Notes under the pieces: generated by a model
Told to the model about the DNA's origin: nothing
The model's database searches: none
What the model saw: only the letters and a program-made list of their open reading frames with translations
Translations under genes and position numbers: made by a program
From: Nanobdellati archaeon
Lineage (GTDB): Archaea > SpSt-1190
Direction: 5' to 3'
Length of the DNA stretch: 6,349 nt
Assembly (NCBI GenBank): GCA_015522095.1
Contig: WAMX01000058.1
Span: forward strand, 1 to 6,349
In this document: piece by piece, positions 1 through 5,677 of the stretch
How the letters are laid out: the number at the start of each line of letters is the position of its first letter
Numbering within the stretch: position 1 is the first letter of the stretch

Positions 1-132
1 CCTCTTCACTCCCATCTCCCCGAGATCAACCCACAGCCTGTATGCGGGTTTCCTCGCCTCTGGAAATTTCTCGGCCCTCACGATGGTGCCCGCCCTCAGC
101 TCGACCCTTTCAAAGTCTTCCCAGCTTATCAC
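1..132 (-). CDS. csaA: CsaA-like tRNA-binding (OB-fold) protein, 3' part off the window
   Basis: Only the first 44 codons are present; the gene runs off the left edge. They begin (V/M)[17 protein letters not shown] and continue through FPEARKPAY and LWVDLGE, which matches the N-terminus of the CsaA/YgjH family: single-domain OB-fold tRNA-binding proteins of about 110 residues, described as export-related chaperones in Bacillus. The role in archaea is unclear; RNA binding is the safest statement. The GTG start overlaps the stop of the VIT1-like gene in a GTGA (132-129), which points to translational coupling. A GGTG ribosome binding site lies at 141-138, five nt upstream. This ORF is not interrupted in the visible part. 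The family call rests on the motif order and is fairly strong; the symbol is given by family resemblance only. Confidence 0.82.
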   Translation of the reverse strand, partial: MISWEDFERVELRAGTIVRAEKFPEARKPAYRLWVDLGEMGVKR

Positions 133-977
133 ACATCCACCCCGAGAAGCGCCCTCGCCCCCAGGCCCACGAGGAATGAGAGGAATGCCACGCCGGTGCT
201 TATGAGGAACATGGTGAGGAACTCGCGGCGGAAGCTCTTTTCCTGGACAACGGATATGAAGAATGTGAAGCCGCTTATGAGGATGACGACGCTTGCAAGG
301 GTGCCCGCAAGCGCGACGTAAGGATTCCCTGAGATGAAGTATGGTGAGACGAGCATTGTGACCGCGAGGAGGTATGCGGCTCCCGTGTAGAGGGCGGCAG
401 TTCCCGCACTCTCATCTCCTTCCGCCCGGGCTGAGAGGAACTCCGATGCTGCCATTGAGAGGGTCGCGGCAATGCCCGTCACCATTCCCGCAAGCCCGAC
501 GAGCTGCGAGTTCCGCAGGGCGAAGGTGAGTCCGGCAAGCGTGCCCGTGATTTCCACGAGCGCGTCATTCACCCCCAGCACCATCGACCCTATGTGGTTC
601 ACGCGCTCCTCGTCTATCATGGCAATGAGCTCGCGCTCGTGCCTCTCCTCATCGCGGATTATCCACTCCGTCGAGGGCATTTTCTTCAGCACGCGGAGGT
701 AGCTCTCCTGAGCGGACTTCTCCCCTCCCTCCATCAGCTTGACCGCGAATGTGAGCCCGAATATTCGTGCCATCAGCACATACCAGAAGATTTTCCACCT
801 GCTTGGCCGGACATCCTGCCGGGTGTATTTTTTCCAGGCGAGGTAGTGCTTCTTCTCGTCCTGTGCGATGCGCTTCAGCACCCTGCGATTCTCCGGGAAC
901 AGGTCGGCGAGCTTCCCATACACGTGGTATTCTGTGATCTCATTTTTCTGGAAGGAAAGGAGCCGCTCGTCAGCCAT
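129..977 (-). CDS. Rubrerythrin/ferritin-like domain fused to VIT1/CCC1-type metal transporter
   Basis: This 282-aa protein has two parts. Residues 1-125 form a four-helix ferritin-like domain with the expected di-metal ligands: E13 (followed by Y20), E41 and H44 in DEKKH, E86 (followed by Y93), and E110 and H113 in DEERH. Residues 130-282 are a VIT1/CCC1 membrane domain with about five helices: [16 protein letters not shown] near 135-150, then [13 protein letters not shown] near 176-188, then helices near 196-216, 220-244 and 255-278. Relatives move Fe2+ or Mn2+ across a membrane, and the ferritin-like domain is thought to sense or feed metal, as in bacterial MbfA. Direction of transport cannot be read from the sequence. 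ATG at 977 is preferred over an in-frame GTG at 986 because GGTGAG lies nine nt upstream. It starts one nt after the stop of the upstream membrane gene and overlaps the CsaA-like gene by 4 nt. Confidence 0.9.
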   Translation of the reverse strand: MADERLLSFQKNEITEYHVYGKLADLFPENRRVLKRIAQDEKKHYLAWKKYTRQDVRPSRWKIFWYVLMARIFGLTFAVKLMEGGEKSAQESYLRVLKKMPSTEWIIRDEERHERELIAMIDEERVNHIGSMVLGVNDALVEITGTLAGLTFALRNSQLVGLAGMVTGIAATLSMAASEFLSARAEGDESAGTAALYTGAAYLLAVTMLVSPYFISGNPYVALAGTLASVVILISGFTFFISVVQEKSFRREFLTMFLISTGVAFLSFLVGLGARALLGVDV

Positions 978-978
978 T

Positions 979-1455
979 TTAACCACTCACCCCACCGCTT
1001 AAAAATTTGCTCCCCGCTGCCGTGAAGCAGTTCATCCGCAGGAGTGCAAGGGTCTGCGCCGCGAGTGATATCAGCACGACGGCGACTGCGTGCTCCATAA
1101 TGAAGTGCGATGCCCAGAGCGGCAGTGCAAGGGATAGGAAGCCCGCGCCCAGCGCCGCCCCGCACATCGGCACCCCTATCCCACAGGCCTGTAGGCCGGC
1201 AAGCCCGGCGGCAGCCGCGACCGTCCAGATGGTGAGCCCCGAATATGTGGCGGCAAGGCGCGCCCTCTCCTTTATGTGGCGGACCGTGCACGCCATTACA
1301 AGTGCAAAGCTCAGCACGAATGCCGCCCCGAGGAGGGCATACCACCCGTGGAAGGCGGTGCGGGGAGTGAGCCAGTAGCCCAGCGGGAGGGCCGCGAGAA
1401 AGACGAGCCTGCAGTAGCCGCTTCTGAACATCTCCACGATGAACGGACGCGCCAT
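979..1455 (-). CDS. Unrecognised five-helix membrane protein
   Basis: This is a 158-aa, strongly hydrophobic protein that I do not recognise. Likely membrane helices lie near residues 15-30, 38-57, 70-90, 98-115 and 120-140. The loop between the second and third helices is basic (RHIKERAR, about 59-66), suggesting that it faces the cytoplasm. A possible signature is the Cys-containing stretch CGIGVPMCGAALGAGF (91-106) followed by a helix with H117, E121 and H122; such residues in a membrane protein could bind metal or haem, but this is inference. The gene starts at ATG with no Shine-Dalgarno sequence, just downstream of TATA-like boxes, and ends one nt before the ATG of the VIT1-like gene, so the two are probably co-transcribed. 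Codon use resembles its neighbours. The start is likely but not proven. Confidence 0.72.
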   Translation of the reverse strand: MARPFIVEMFRSGYCRLVFLAALPLGYWLTPRTAFHGWYALLGAAFVLSFALVMACTVRHIKERARLAATYSGLTIWTVAAAAGLAGLQACGIGVPMCGAALGAGFLSLALPLWASHFIMEHAVAVVLISLAAQTLALLRMNCFTAAGSKFLSGGVSG

Positions 1456-1475
1456 TACACTGACAGTCGCGGCCC

Positions 1476-1498
1476 TTTAAATTGTTTATATTTTATAA
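1476..1498 (-). promoter_or_regulatory. Candidate TATA region for the membrane protein/VIT1/CsaA unit
   Basis: The 30-nt gap between the MFS stop and the membrane-protein ATG, plus the last MFS codons, is very A/T-rich in a G/C-rich setting. On the minus strand there are two TATA-like stretches, TTATAAAATAT (1498-1488) and AATTTAAA (1483-1476), centred about 38 and 24 nt before the ATG at 1455. The nearer one would give a leaderless transcript, the farther one a leader of about 10 nt. No ribosome binding site precedes this ATG, which supports initiation at or near the start codon. Confidence 0.5.
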
Positions 1499-2685
1499 GA
1501 CGCACTCCGGAAGCTCCACCACGCTGCGAGTGCGAGGGCTGCGGCTATCAGCGACGGCAGCCTCGGGTCCATCGCGTTTGCCGCCCCTGCAATGGCTGCG
1601 GGGAGGGTCTGGGCAAAGGAATACAGGGACTGCTGGACCCCCATTATCTCACCCTGCTCGTCCGGGGGTGCGCTGTTGGAGATGACTGTTGCATAGTTCG
1701 GGCCGAGGAGCCCCCTTATGAGGGGGAGGAAGGTTGATATGGCGAGCAGGAGAGGGATGCTCGCGACGCTGACAATTGCAACGAGCACGGCGCCTGCGAG
1801 GGGGAGCATTGCAGCTATGACCTTCTCGGGTGCGAACCTTCTCGAGACAAAGGGAACGACCACGCCCTGCGATATTATTATCCAGACTCCGATGTACCCG
1901 AAGAAATTCCCTATCTGCTGTGTCGTGAAGCCGAACCGCTCGTAAAGGTAAACCTGAAAGAACTGTCCGAACATGCTCCACGCAAATATCAGGAGGAAGT
2001 AGGAGAGCAGCACGTGCCTTAGTGTGTCCATGCCTGCCGCCCTTGCAAGGTTTTTGAAGCCAGACAGGATGCCCACGCGCCGCTCTGACCGGTGCCTGTT
2101 TGTCTCGGCCATGAAGACCTTCACAATGAGGGCGTTTGCGAGGGACAGTGCTGCTGCAAAGAACACCGGCGCCTGCATTCCAAGTGCCGCGAGGTGGCCC
2201 CCTATGAAGGGGCCAATTATGAAACCGAGGCCGAACGCGACCCCTATTATCCCGAAGTTCCGGGTCTTTTCTTCGCCCCTGCTGGTGTCCACGACCACAG
2301 AGCGTATTGTCGCGGCATTCCCGCCCGTGAAGCCATCCACCGCCCTCCCGAGGAAGAGAAGCCAGATGTGGTGGAGCTCTATGCCAAGCGCGAATATGAT
2401 GTAGCCGGCGAATGTGCCAAGGAGCGAGATTTCGAGGACGGGCTTCCTGCCGAACCTGTCGGACAGAGAGCCAAGGAGGGGTGCCGCGAAGAACTGGGCA
2501 AGGGGGTATGTTGAGATGAGAAGGCCCATCAGCACGCTTCTTGCGAGCTCCGGGGAGCCGGGCAGCAGCTGCCCGCCGAAGAAAAGCGCGGGGAGGATGG
2601 GTATTATCAGCCCTATGCCAAGCGAGTCAAGGAACGCCACCGAGAAAATGATCTCCCTGCTGCCCATGGAGCTATGCGCGCTCAC
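1486..2685 (-). CDS. MFS transporter, TetA-like DHA1 drug/H+ antiporter family
   Basis: This 399-aa protein has the length and twelve-helix pattern of the DHA1 branch of the major facilitator superfamily. Visible motifs are FLDSLGIGLIIPILP in helix 1 with D20, motif A GSLSDRFGRKP at 72-82, the helix-4 motif with R114 in GRAVDGFTGGN, and the antiporter motif C from G148 to G163 with GPFIGG. Motif C is typical of proton-coupled exporters, so an efflux role is likely. The substrate is unknown; the resemblance to TetA does not show that it exports tetracycline. The GTG start lies in a GTGA overlap with the stop of the IMPDH-like gene, with a weak AGGT seven nt upstream. An internal ATG at 2667 would remove six residues. 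Co-expression with a purine enzyme makes a purine or nucleoside analogue a conceivable substrate, but that is speculation. Confidence 0.9.
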   Translation of the reverse strand: MSAHSSMGSREIIFSVAFLDSLGIGLIIPILPALFFGGQLLPGSPELARSVLMGLLISTYPLAQFFAAPLLGSLSDRFGRKPVLEISLLGTFAGYIIFALGIELHHIWLLFLGRAVDGFTGGNAATIRSVVVDTSRGEEKTRNFGIIGVAFGLGFIIGPFIGGHLAALGMQAPVFFAAALSLANALIVKVFMAETNRHRSERRVGILSGFKNLARAAGMDTLRHVLLSYFLLIFAWSMFGQFFQVYLYERFGFTTQQIGNFFGYIGVWIIISQGVVVPFVSRRFAPEKVIAAMLPLAGAVLVAIVSVASIPLLLAISTFLPLIRGLLGPNYATVISNSAPPDEQGEIMGVQQSLYSFAQTLPAAIAGAANAMDPRLPSLIAAALALAAWWSFRSASYKI

Positions 2686-4127
2686 ACATTATAACCTTTG
2701 CTGGGCTTGCGGTCCATGACCACCGGAAGGCTCTGCCCCTCCTTTATGGAGGATGCCCTTATCAGCACCGCCTTTTCCCTGAGCTCTTTGAGGTTCCCTG
2801 CGCCTACGTGGGCGAACCCGCTTTTCATGCCGCCCTTCAGCAGCGCGAGCACTTCGTGCACCCTTCCTGCATATGGCACGAGCCCTTCAACTCCTTCCGG
2901 CGCGCGCCCGTATCCCGCCCTGCTTCCGAGTGCGGATGGTGATGCCATGCCGCGGTAGGACTTGTACTTGCGCCCCCCGTAAATGACTTCCTCCCCGGGT
3001 GCGGCATCCGTTGCGGCAAGGAGGCTCCCCACCATTACCGAGTCCGCTCCCGCCACCATCGCTTTCACGATGTCGCCCGAGCCCTTTATCCCGCCGTCCG
3101 CTATGACAGGGACTTCGAGTCCCTCCTTTTCGAGCCCCTTTCGGGCGAGGTAAACCGCTGATAGCTGGGGCATGCCTGCGCCGGTAACCTGCCTTGTTGT
3201 GCACGCGCTTCCCGGCCCGATGCCCACCTTGATGCCATCCGCGCCTGCCTCTGCCAGCGCAACCGCGCCATCTCCGTCCGTGACATTCCCCGCCACGACC
3301 TCAATGTCGAACTCCCTTTTCAGGACCTTCACAGTTTTGATCACTGCGCTGGAGTGGCCGTGCGAGGAATCCACCACCAGCGCATTGACCCCCGCCCTGC
3401 AGAGAAGCTCAACCCTCTTCCTGTCGTTCGGCAGTATCCCCACTGCCGCCGCGACCTTCAGCCTTCCCTCCTCATCGCGCGTGGCATCCGGAAACCTGAG
3501 CCGCTTCTCATAGTCCTTGAGCGTTATCAGGCCCACCAGCTTTTCCCCTTCCACCACGAGCAGCTTCTTCACCCTGTGCGAGTGCATCCTGTCGAGGGCT
3601 TCTTCCATTGGCGTCCCGGGGGGAACCGTGACAAGGTCCTTTTCCATTATGTCCCCTGCAGTCCTGCCCCGCCCGCTCAGCTTCGCGAGCCGGAGGCCCC
3701 GTCCCGTGATGAGCCCGACCAGCCTCCCCTTCCTCACGACGGGAAAGGTCTGAAAGCCGAGGCGGGTGGCCTTCTCGTAAATCTCGTCCACCGCCATGTC
3801 TTCTTCCACGACCACGGGGTCAAACACAATGTTCCCGCTCCTCCTCACGGAGCGGACCATCTCCGCCTGCCTTTCTGCTGTGAGATTGCGGTGGAGCACC
3901 CCTATTGCCCCGAAGAGTGCCATCTCCTTCGCCATGCGCTCCTCCGTCACGGTGTCCATAGCCGCCGATACCACGGGCATCTTCAGGCGGATGCTGCGGG
4001 AGAACCTTCCGGAGACATCCGGCTCCGTTGGCGCAAGCTCGGAGTACCCGGGCTTCACAAGCACGTCATCAAATGAGATGTATTCCCCTTCTGCCATGGA
4101 CCTTTCAAGAACTTCCTGCCTGACCAT
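2682..4127 (-). CDS. guaB: IMPDH-superfamily enzyme with CBS pair (annotated type: IMP dehydrogenase; GMP reductase possible)
   Basis: This 481-aa protein has the (beta/alpha)8 IMPDH/GMPR fold with an inserted CBS-domain pair at about residues 103-210. Conserved elements are FDDVLVKPG (19-27), SAAMDTVTE (54-62), IGVLHRN (75-81), VVDSSHGHS (251-259, dinucleotide site), [11 protein letters not shown] with catalytic Cys309, ADGGIK (343-348) and YRGMAS (391-396). IMPDH oxidises IMP to XMP with NAD+, the committed step towards GMP; GMP reductase converts GMP to IMP. The flap after GMAS is unusually short: 401-415 reads [15 protein letters not shown], so the adjacent Arg-Tyr pair that activates water in IMPDH is not seen, and the C-terminus ends in KEGQSLPVV rather than the usual ESHPHD. 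The catalytic loop also has T315-G316 and QLSAV as in GMP reductases. The exact reaction is therefore open and the symbol is provisional. ATG 4127 fits a leaderless start; ATG 4097 is an alternative. The gene overlaps the MFS gene by 4 nt. Confidence 0.88.
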   Translation of the reverse strand: MVRQEVLERSMAEGEYISFDDVLVKPGYSELAPTEPDVSGRFSRSIRLKMPVVSAAMDTVTEERMAKEMALFGAIGVLHRNLTAERQAEMVRSVRRSGNIVFDPVVVEEDMAVDEIYEKATRLGFQTFPVVRKGRLVGLITGRGLRLAKLSGRGRTAGDIMEKDLVTVPPGTPMEEALDRMHSHRVKKLLVVEGEKLVGLITLKDYEKRLRFPDATRDEEGRLKVAAAVGILPNDRKRVELLCRAGVNALVVDSSHGHSSAVIKTVKVLKREFDIEVVAGNVTDGDGAVALAEAGADGIKVGIGPGSACTTRQVTGAGMPQLSAVYLARKGLEKEGLEVPVIADGGIKGSGDIVKAMVAGADSVMVGSLLAATDAAPGEEVIYGGRKYKSYRGMASPSALGSRAGYGRAPEGVEGLVPYAGRVHEVLALLKGGMKSGFAHVGAGNLKELREKAVLIRASSIKEGQSLPVVMDRKPSKGYNV

Positions 4128-4147
4128 AGTTTATTATGCGCTTATCA

Positions 4148-4155
4148 GTTTTATG
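4148..4155 (-). promoter_or_regulatory. Candidate TATA box for the IMPDH-like/MFS unit
   Basis: The minus strand reads CATAAAAC from 4155 to 4148, that is 21-28 nt upstream of the ATG at 4127. This is the expected TATA spacing for an archaeal transcript that starts at or next to the start codon, and there is no ribosome binding site before that ATG. The box has not been tested; a second A/T-rich stretch (ATAATAAAC) lies too close to the ATG to serve. Confidence 0.45.
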
Positions 4156-4194
4156 GGTTTCGAATTCAAGTGTATAACGCCTACCAAGATAAAA

Positions 4195-4235
4195 TTACTG
4201 TGCCTAAAAACTGAAAAATCGTGCACAGTAACTGT
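4195..4235. repeat. Inverted repeat with extra half-site in the divergent intergenic region (candidate operator)
   Basis: TTACTGTGC at 4195-4203 is the exact reverse complement of GCACAGTAA at 4223-4231, with 19 nt between. The right arm also forms a second dyad, ACAGT-A-ACTGT, at 4225-4235. The ACTGT core thus appears three times in 41 nt. The right dyad touches the TATA-like box of the Nudix gene, a usual place for an archaeal repressor site. The region lies between two divergent genes, so it could act on either. A hairpin in RNA is the alternative, but the likely start sites would leave it untranscribed. Confidence 0.45.
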
Positions 4236-4240
4236 TATAG
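4233..4240 (+). promoter_or_regulatory. Candidate TATA box for the Nudix gene
   Basis: TGTTATAG at 4233-4240 is centred about 25 nt upstream of the GTG at 4262, the spacing expected for a leaderless archaeal transcript. The GTG has no ribosome binding site before it. The spacing favours GTG 4262 over the TTG at 4247, which would be only 10 nt from the box. Confidence 0.4.
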
Positions 4241-4261
4241 CCGTATTTGAGTGTTCTATCT

Positions 4262-4684
4262 GTGAACAAATATGTGAAACGTGCGGTAAAGGGCTTCATA
4301 ATGAACGGGCACAGAGTGCTGTTGGTTCGGCGAAGCAGAAGCAACAGATATCCCGGTGTATGGGAAATTCCAGGAGGCCGGCTGGAAGATAATGAAACCC
4401 TTGAAGAGGGCTTAAAGCGGGAAATACTTGAAGAGGTGGGAATAGTTGCGGAGGTAAAGTTCCCTGTAAAAGTTCACCATTTTGAGAGATCGGACAACCA
4501 GGAAATTCATATGGTGAGCTTTTTGTGCAGTGCAAGTGATCATCAGGTTAAGCTGAGTGAAGAACATGACGATTTTGTCTGGGCAACTTTAGAGGAAGCA
4601 AGAAAAAGAATACATGAAAAATACAAAGAAGACATCGATATAATATCTACTTGGTTCAGAAAAAGATTCGGCATTAAAAAATGA
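4262..4684 (+). CDS. Nudix (MutT-like) hydrolase
   Basis: This 140-aa single-domain protein has a perfect Nudix box: starting at G39, GRLEDNE, seven residues, then REILEEVGI to residue 61, matching G-x5-E-x7-REUxEExGU. The preceding YPGVWEIPGG (30-39) is typical of MutT-like members. The box binds Mg2+ and cleaves nucleoside diphosphates linked to another group; the substrate (oxidised dNTP, NDP-sugar or other) cannot be told from sequence. I choose GTG 4262, giving MNKYVKRAVKGF, because the first beta strand follows directly and a TATA-like box sits 25 nt upstream; a TTG at 4247 would add five residues. The gene is much richer in A/T than its neighbours (about 45% GC in 4261-4320 and 35% in 4561-4620, by hand count) and uses AGA, ATA, GAA and AAA freely, which suggests acquisition by transfer. 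It points towards the tRNA-Thr gene. Confidence 0.9.
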   Translation: MNKYVKRAVKGFIMNGHRVLLVRRSRSNRYPGVWEIPGGRLEDNETLEEGLKREILEEVGIVAEVKFPVKVHHFERSDNQEIHMVSFLCSASDHQVKLSEEHDDFVWATLEEARKRIHEKYKEDIDIISTWFRKRFGIKK

Positions 4685-4698
4685 ACATTTGCTTCCGT

Positions 4699-4706
4699 TA
4701 TTTTTA
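4699..4706 (+). terminator. Possible oligo-T terminator after the Nudix gene
   Basis: TTATTTTT at 4699-4705 lies about 15 nt after the Nudix stop. Archaeal transcription commonly ends at such T-runs without a hairpin. It would stop transcription before it runs into the oppositely oriented tRNA-Thr gene. The call rests on sequence and position alone. Confidence 0.3.
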
Positions 4707-4720
4707 AGGATAAAGAATAG

Positions 4721-4794
4721 AGCCCCAACTGGGATTCGAACCCAGGACCTCTGCCTTACCAAGGCAGCGCTCTGGCCGGCTGAGCTATTGGGGC
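4721..4794 (-). tRNA. tRNA-Thr (anticodon GGU)
   Basis: Read on the minus strand, the gene folds into a complete cloverleaf: a perfect 7-bp acceptor stem GCCCCAA/TTGGGGC, a 4-bp D stem GCTC/GAGC, an anticodon stem CTGCC/GGCAG closing the loop TTGGTAA, and a T stem CTGGG/CCCAG with loop TTCGAAT. The anticodon is GGT, at plus positions 4758-4760, reading ACC and ACU threonine codons. The discriminator base is U (4721) and the pair after G1:C72 is C2:G71, both consistent with threonine. No intron is present and the CCA end is not encoded, as is common in archaea. Confidence 0.97.
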
Positions 4795-4816
4795 CGCTCT
4801 AAAGAGAGCCCGCGAT

Positions 4817-4827
4817 AATTTTTAAGG
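4817..4827 (-). promoter_or_regulatory. Candidate TATA box for tRNA-Thr
   Basis: The minus strand reads CCTTAAAAATT from 4827 to 4817, which is 23-33 nt before the tRNA 5' end at 4794. This fits a stable-RNA promoter starting at or just before the mature end. It lies immediately after the MazG-like stop, so the tRNA can be transcribed on its own. A 14-nt palindrome, GCTCT-AAAG-AGAGC (4796-4809), sits between the box and the tRNA. Confidence 0.5.
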
Positions 4828-4832
4828 GTTAC

Positions 4833-5168
4833 TTATCTGTTGTCCCCTTCCCCGTGCAGCTTTCCCCTTTTCTTTCTGTCGAGCAGCTTCTCAAGGTTCC
4901 TGCGTGCCACCCTGTCAAGGTCCAGTCCAAGCTCCGTGCACAGCTGGGCCATATACCACAGAACGTCCCCCAGCTCCTTCTCAATCTGCGCCCTCCTTTC
5001 CTCGCTTACCATCCCCCTCTCATCGCGGAGCGCCTTCTTGATCTTCTCGAGCACCTCCCCCGTTTCGCCCGCAAGCCCGAGCGCGGGATATATGAAATTT
5101 TTTCCAAGGTCCGGGTAGATTGCAGTTTCGCGGGACTTCCGCTGATACTCTGAGAACTCCATACCCAT
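4833..5168 (-). CDS. MazG-like nucleotide pyrophosphohydrolase
   Basis: This 111-aa protein fits the short, single-domain all-alpha NTP pyrophosphohydrolase group (MazG-like). The N-terminal EFSEYQRKSRETAIYP and the metal-binding helices are typical: GLAGETGEV supplies the first E-x-x-E pair (E34 and E37) and EKELGDVLWYMAQL supplies the second E-x-x-D pair (about residues 64-67). Members hydrolyse NTPs or dNTPs to NMP and PPi and are thought to clean up non-canonical nucleotides; the actual substrate is unknown. The C-terminal tail (RKKRGKLHGEGDNR) is basic. ATG 5168 gives MGMEFSEY; ATG 5162 gives MEFSEY and is about 24 nt from the TATA-like GTTTTAAAAC, so either start is possible. The gene is read towards tRNA-Thr and diverges from the gene at 5236. 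Confidence 0.88.
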   Translation of the reverse strand: MGMEFSEYQRKSRETAIYPDLGKNFIYPALGLAGETGEVLEKIKKALRDERGMVSEERRAQIEKELGDVLWYMAQLCTELGLDLDRVARRNLEKLLDRKKRGKLHGEGDNR

Positions 5169-5180
5169 TCCCCGCGGAGA

Positions 5181-5217
5181 GTTTTAAAACAGCTTCCCCC
5201 GAAAGACTTATTATTCA
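5181..5217. promoter_or_regulatory. Candidate divergent promoter region between the MazG-like gene and the 106-aa gene
   Basis: The 67-nt gap between the divergent starts holds two A/T-rich boxes. GTTTTAAAAC (5181-5190) is a palindrome about 18-24 nt from the two possible MazG-like starts. ACTTATTATTC (about 5207-5217) is centred 25 nt upstream of the ATG at 5236. Neither gene has a well-placed ribosome binding site, so leaderless transcription in both directions is likely. Confidence 0.45.
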
Positions 5218-5235
5218 GGAGTTGCTAAACATAAC

Positions 5236-5556
5236 ATGCGCATCAGGGGAATCTCCCGCTCCTTTGCAAGGGAAGTTATGTCCAGCATGGAACTGTACGC
5301 ACAGCTCTTTGAACTCCACTCACTGAAGCCCCGGAGGATATCCGGCGACATGTACGCGGCTGAGAATGGCAGGTACACCTTCCTGCTCACGCACTCTGGG
5401 GATGACTTCATCGTTGTTGATGCCCTTCCCCTTTCCGGGAATGTGCGGCTTGAGGTCCTGAAGAATGGCTCGATAAAAAAATTAATGGAAATTAAGAGGG
5501 GGAGTTTCCTGCCGTTTGATGAGCTGCTCGGCGGTGCGGCGGAATTCACGCCTTGA
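5236..5556 (+). CDS. Unrecognised 106-aa protein
   Basis: I do not recognise this family. The protein is soluble, without a signal peptide or membrane helix. The first 35 residues look alpha-helical (RSFAREVMSSMELYAQLFEL, about 8-27), and the rest alternates in a beta-like way: GRYTFLLTHSG (45-55), DDFIVVDALPL (56-66), NVRLEVLKNG (69-78), then a basic IKKLMEIKRG and an acidic FDELLGG near the end. I see no catalytic motif. The ATG start sits 25 nt after a TATA-like box. Codon use is that of the high-GC neighbours and the ORF is open from a plausible promoter to its stop, which supports a real gene. Its last 11 nt overlap the end of a small gene on the other strand. Confidence 0.62.
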   Translation: MRIRGISRSFAREVMSSMELYAQLFELHSLKPRRISGDMYAAENGRYTFLLTHSGDDFIVVDALPLSGNVRLEVLKNGSIKKLMEIKRGSFLPFDELLGGAAEFTP

Positions 5557-5677
5557 CCCGCGGGACCCTCATCCGGAGCATTATGTACCACTCTGCCATT
5601 TCCCTCTGCTCCTTCCCTCCATATTTCCTGTCCAGCTCCTCAACCCAGTCAACCACATCTTTCCAGTCCACCTGCAT
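5546..5677 (-). CDS. Small ORF, 43 aa, unrecognised
   Basis: On the minus strand an ATG at 5677 opens 43 codons, ending TGA at 5546-5548. The peptide begins MQVDWKDVVDWVEELDRKYG and continues with KEQREMAEWYIMLRMRV and a basic end. It is charged, Trp-containing and could form two amphipathic helices. It does not resemble random antisense translation, and its codons (GAG, AAG, CTG, GTC) match those of the neighbours. An in-frame stop lies just upstream of the ATG, so the start is the first possible. A TATA-like GCATATCC lies at 5709-5702, about 25-32 nt upstream; a GGAGG is 15 or more nt away, too far for a normal ribosome binding site. It converges on and overlaps the end of the 106-aa gene by 11 nt. 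Without this gene the stretch 5557-5771 would hold no coding region. Confidence 0.5.
   Translation of the reverse strand: MQVDWKDVVDWVEELDRKYGGKEQREMAEWYIMLRMRVPRVKA

Noticed and set aside
594..1025. 143-aa open frame on the plus strand
   Set aside because: It is antisense to the ferritin-like/VIT1 gene, whose metal ligands and membrane motifs are clear.
875..1345. 156-aa open frame on the minus strand
   Set aside because: It is in another frame over the membrane-protein and VIT1-like genes; composition is Gly/Arg/Cys-rich without any fold pattern.
3354..4076. 240-aa open frame on the plus strand
   Set aside because: It lies wholly opposite the IMPDH-like gene, whose motifs are certain; the translated product is rich in His, Pro and Arg as expected for the antisense of a high-GC gene.
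4247..4261. TTG start extending the Nudix protein by five residues
   Set aside because: GTG 4262 is a stronger start codon, sits 25 nt from a TATA-like box, and gives the usual distance to the first Nudix strand.
4721..4794. Integration site (att) with a duplicated tRNA end
   Set aside because: I found no second copy of the tRNA-Thr 3' end in the window and no integrase gene, despite the A/T-rich neighbour.
5211..5591. 126-aa open frame on the minus strand
   Set aside because: It overlaps the 106-aa gene and the 43-aa ORF in other frames, has low-complexity Ser/Pro composition and lacks a fitting promoter.
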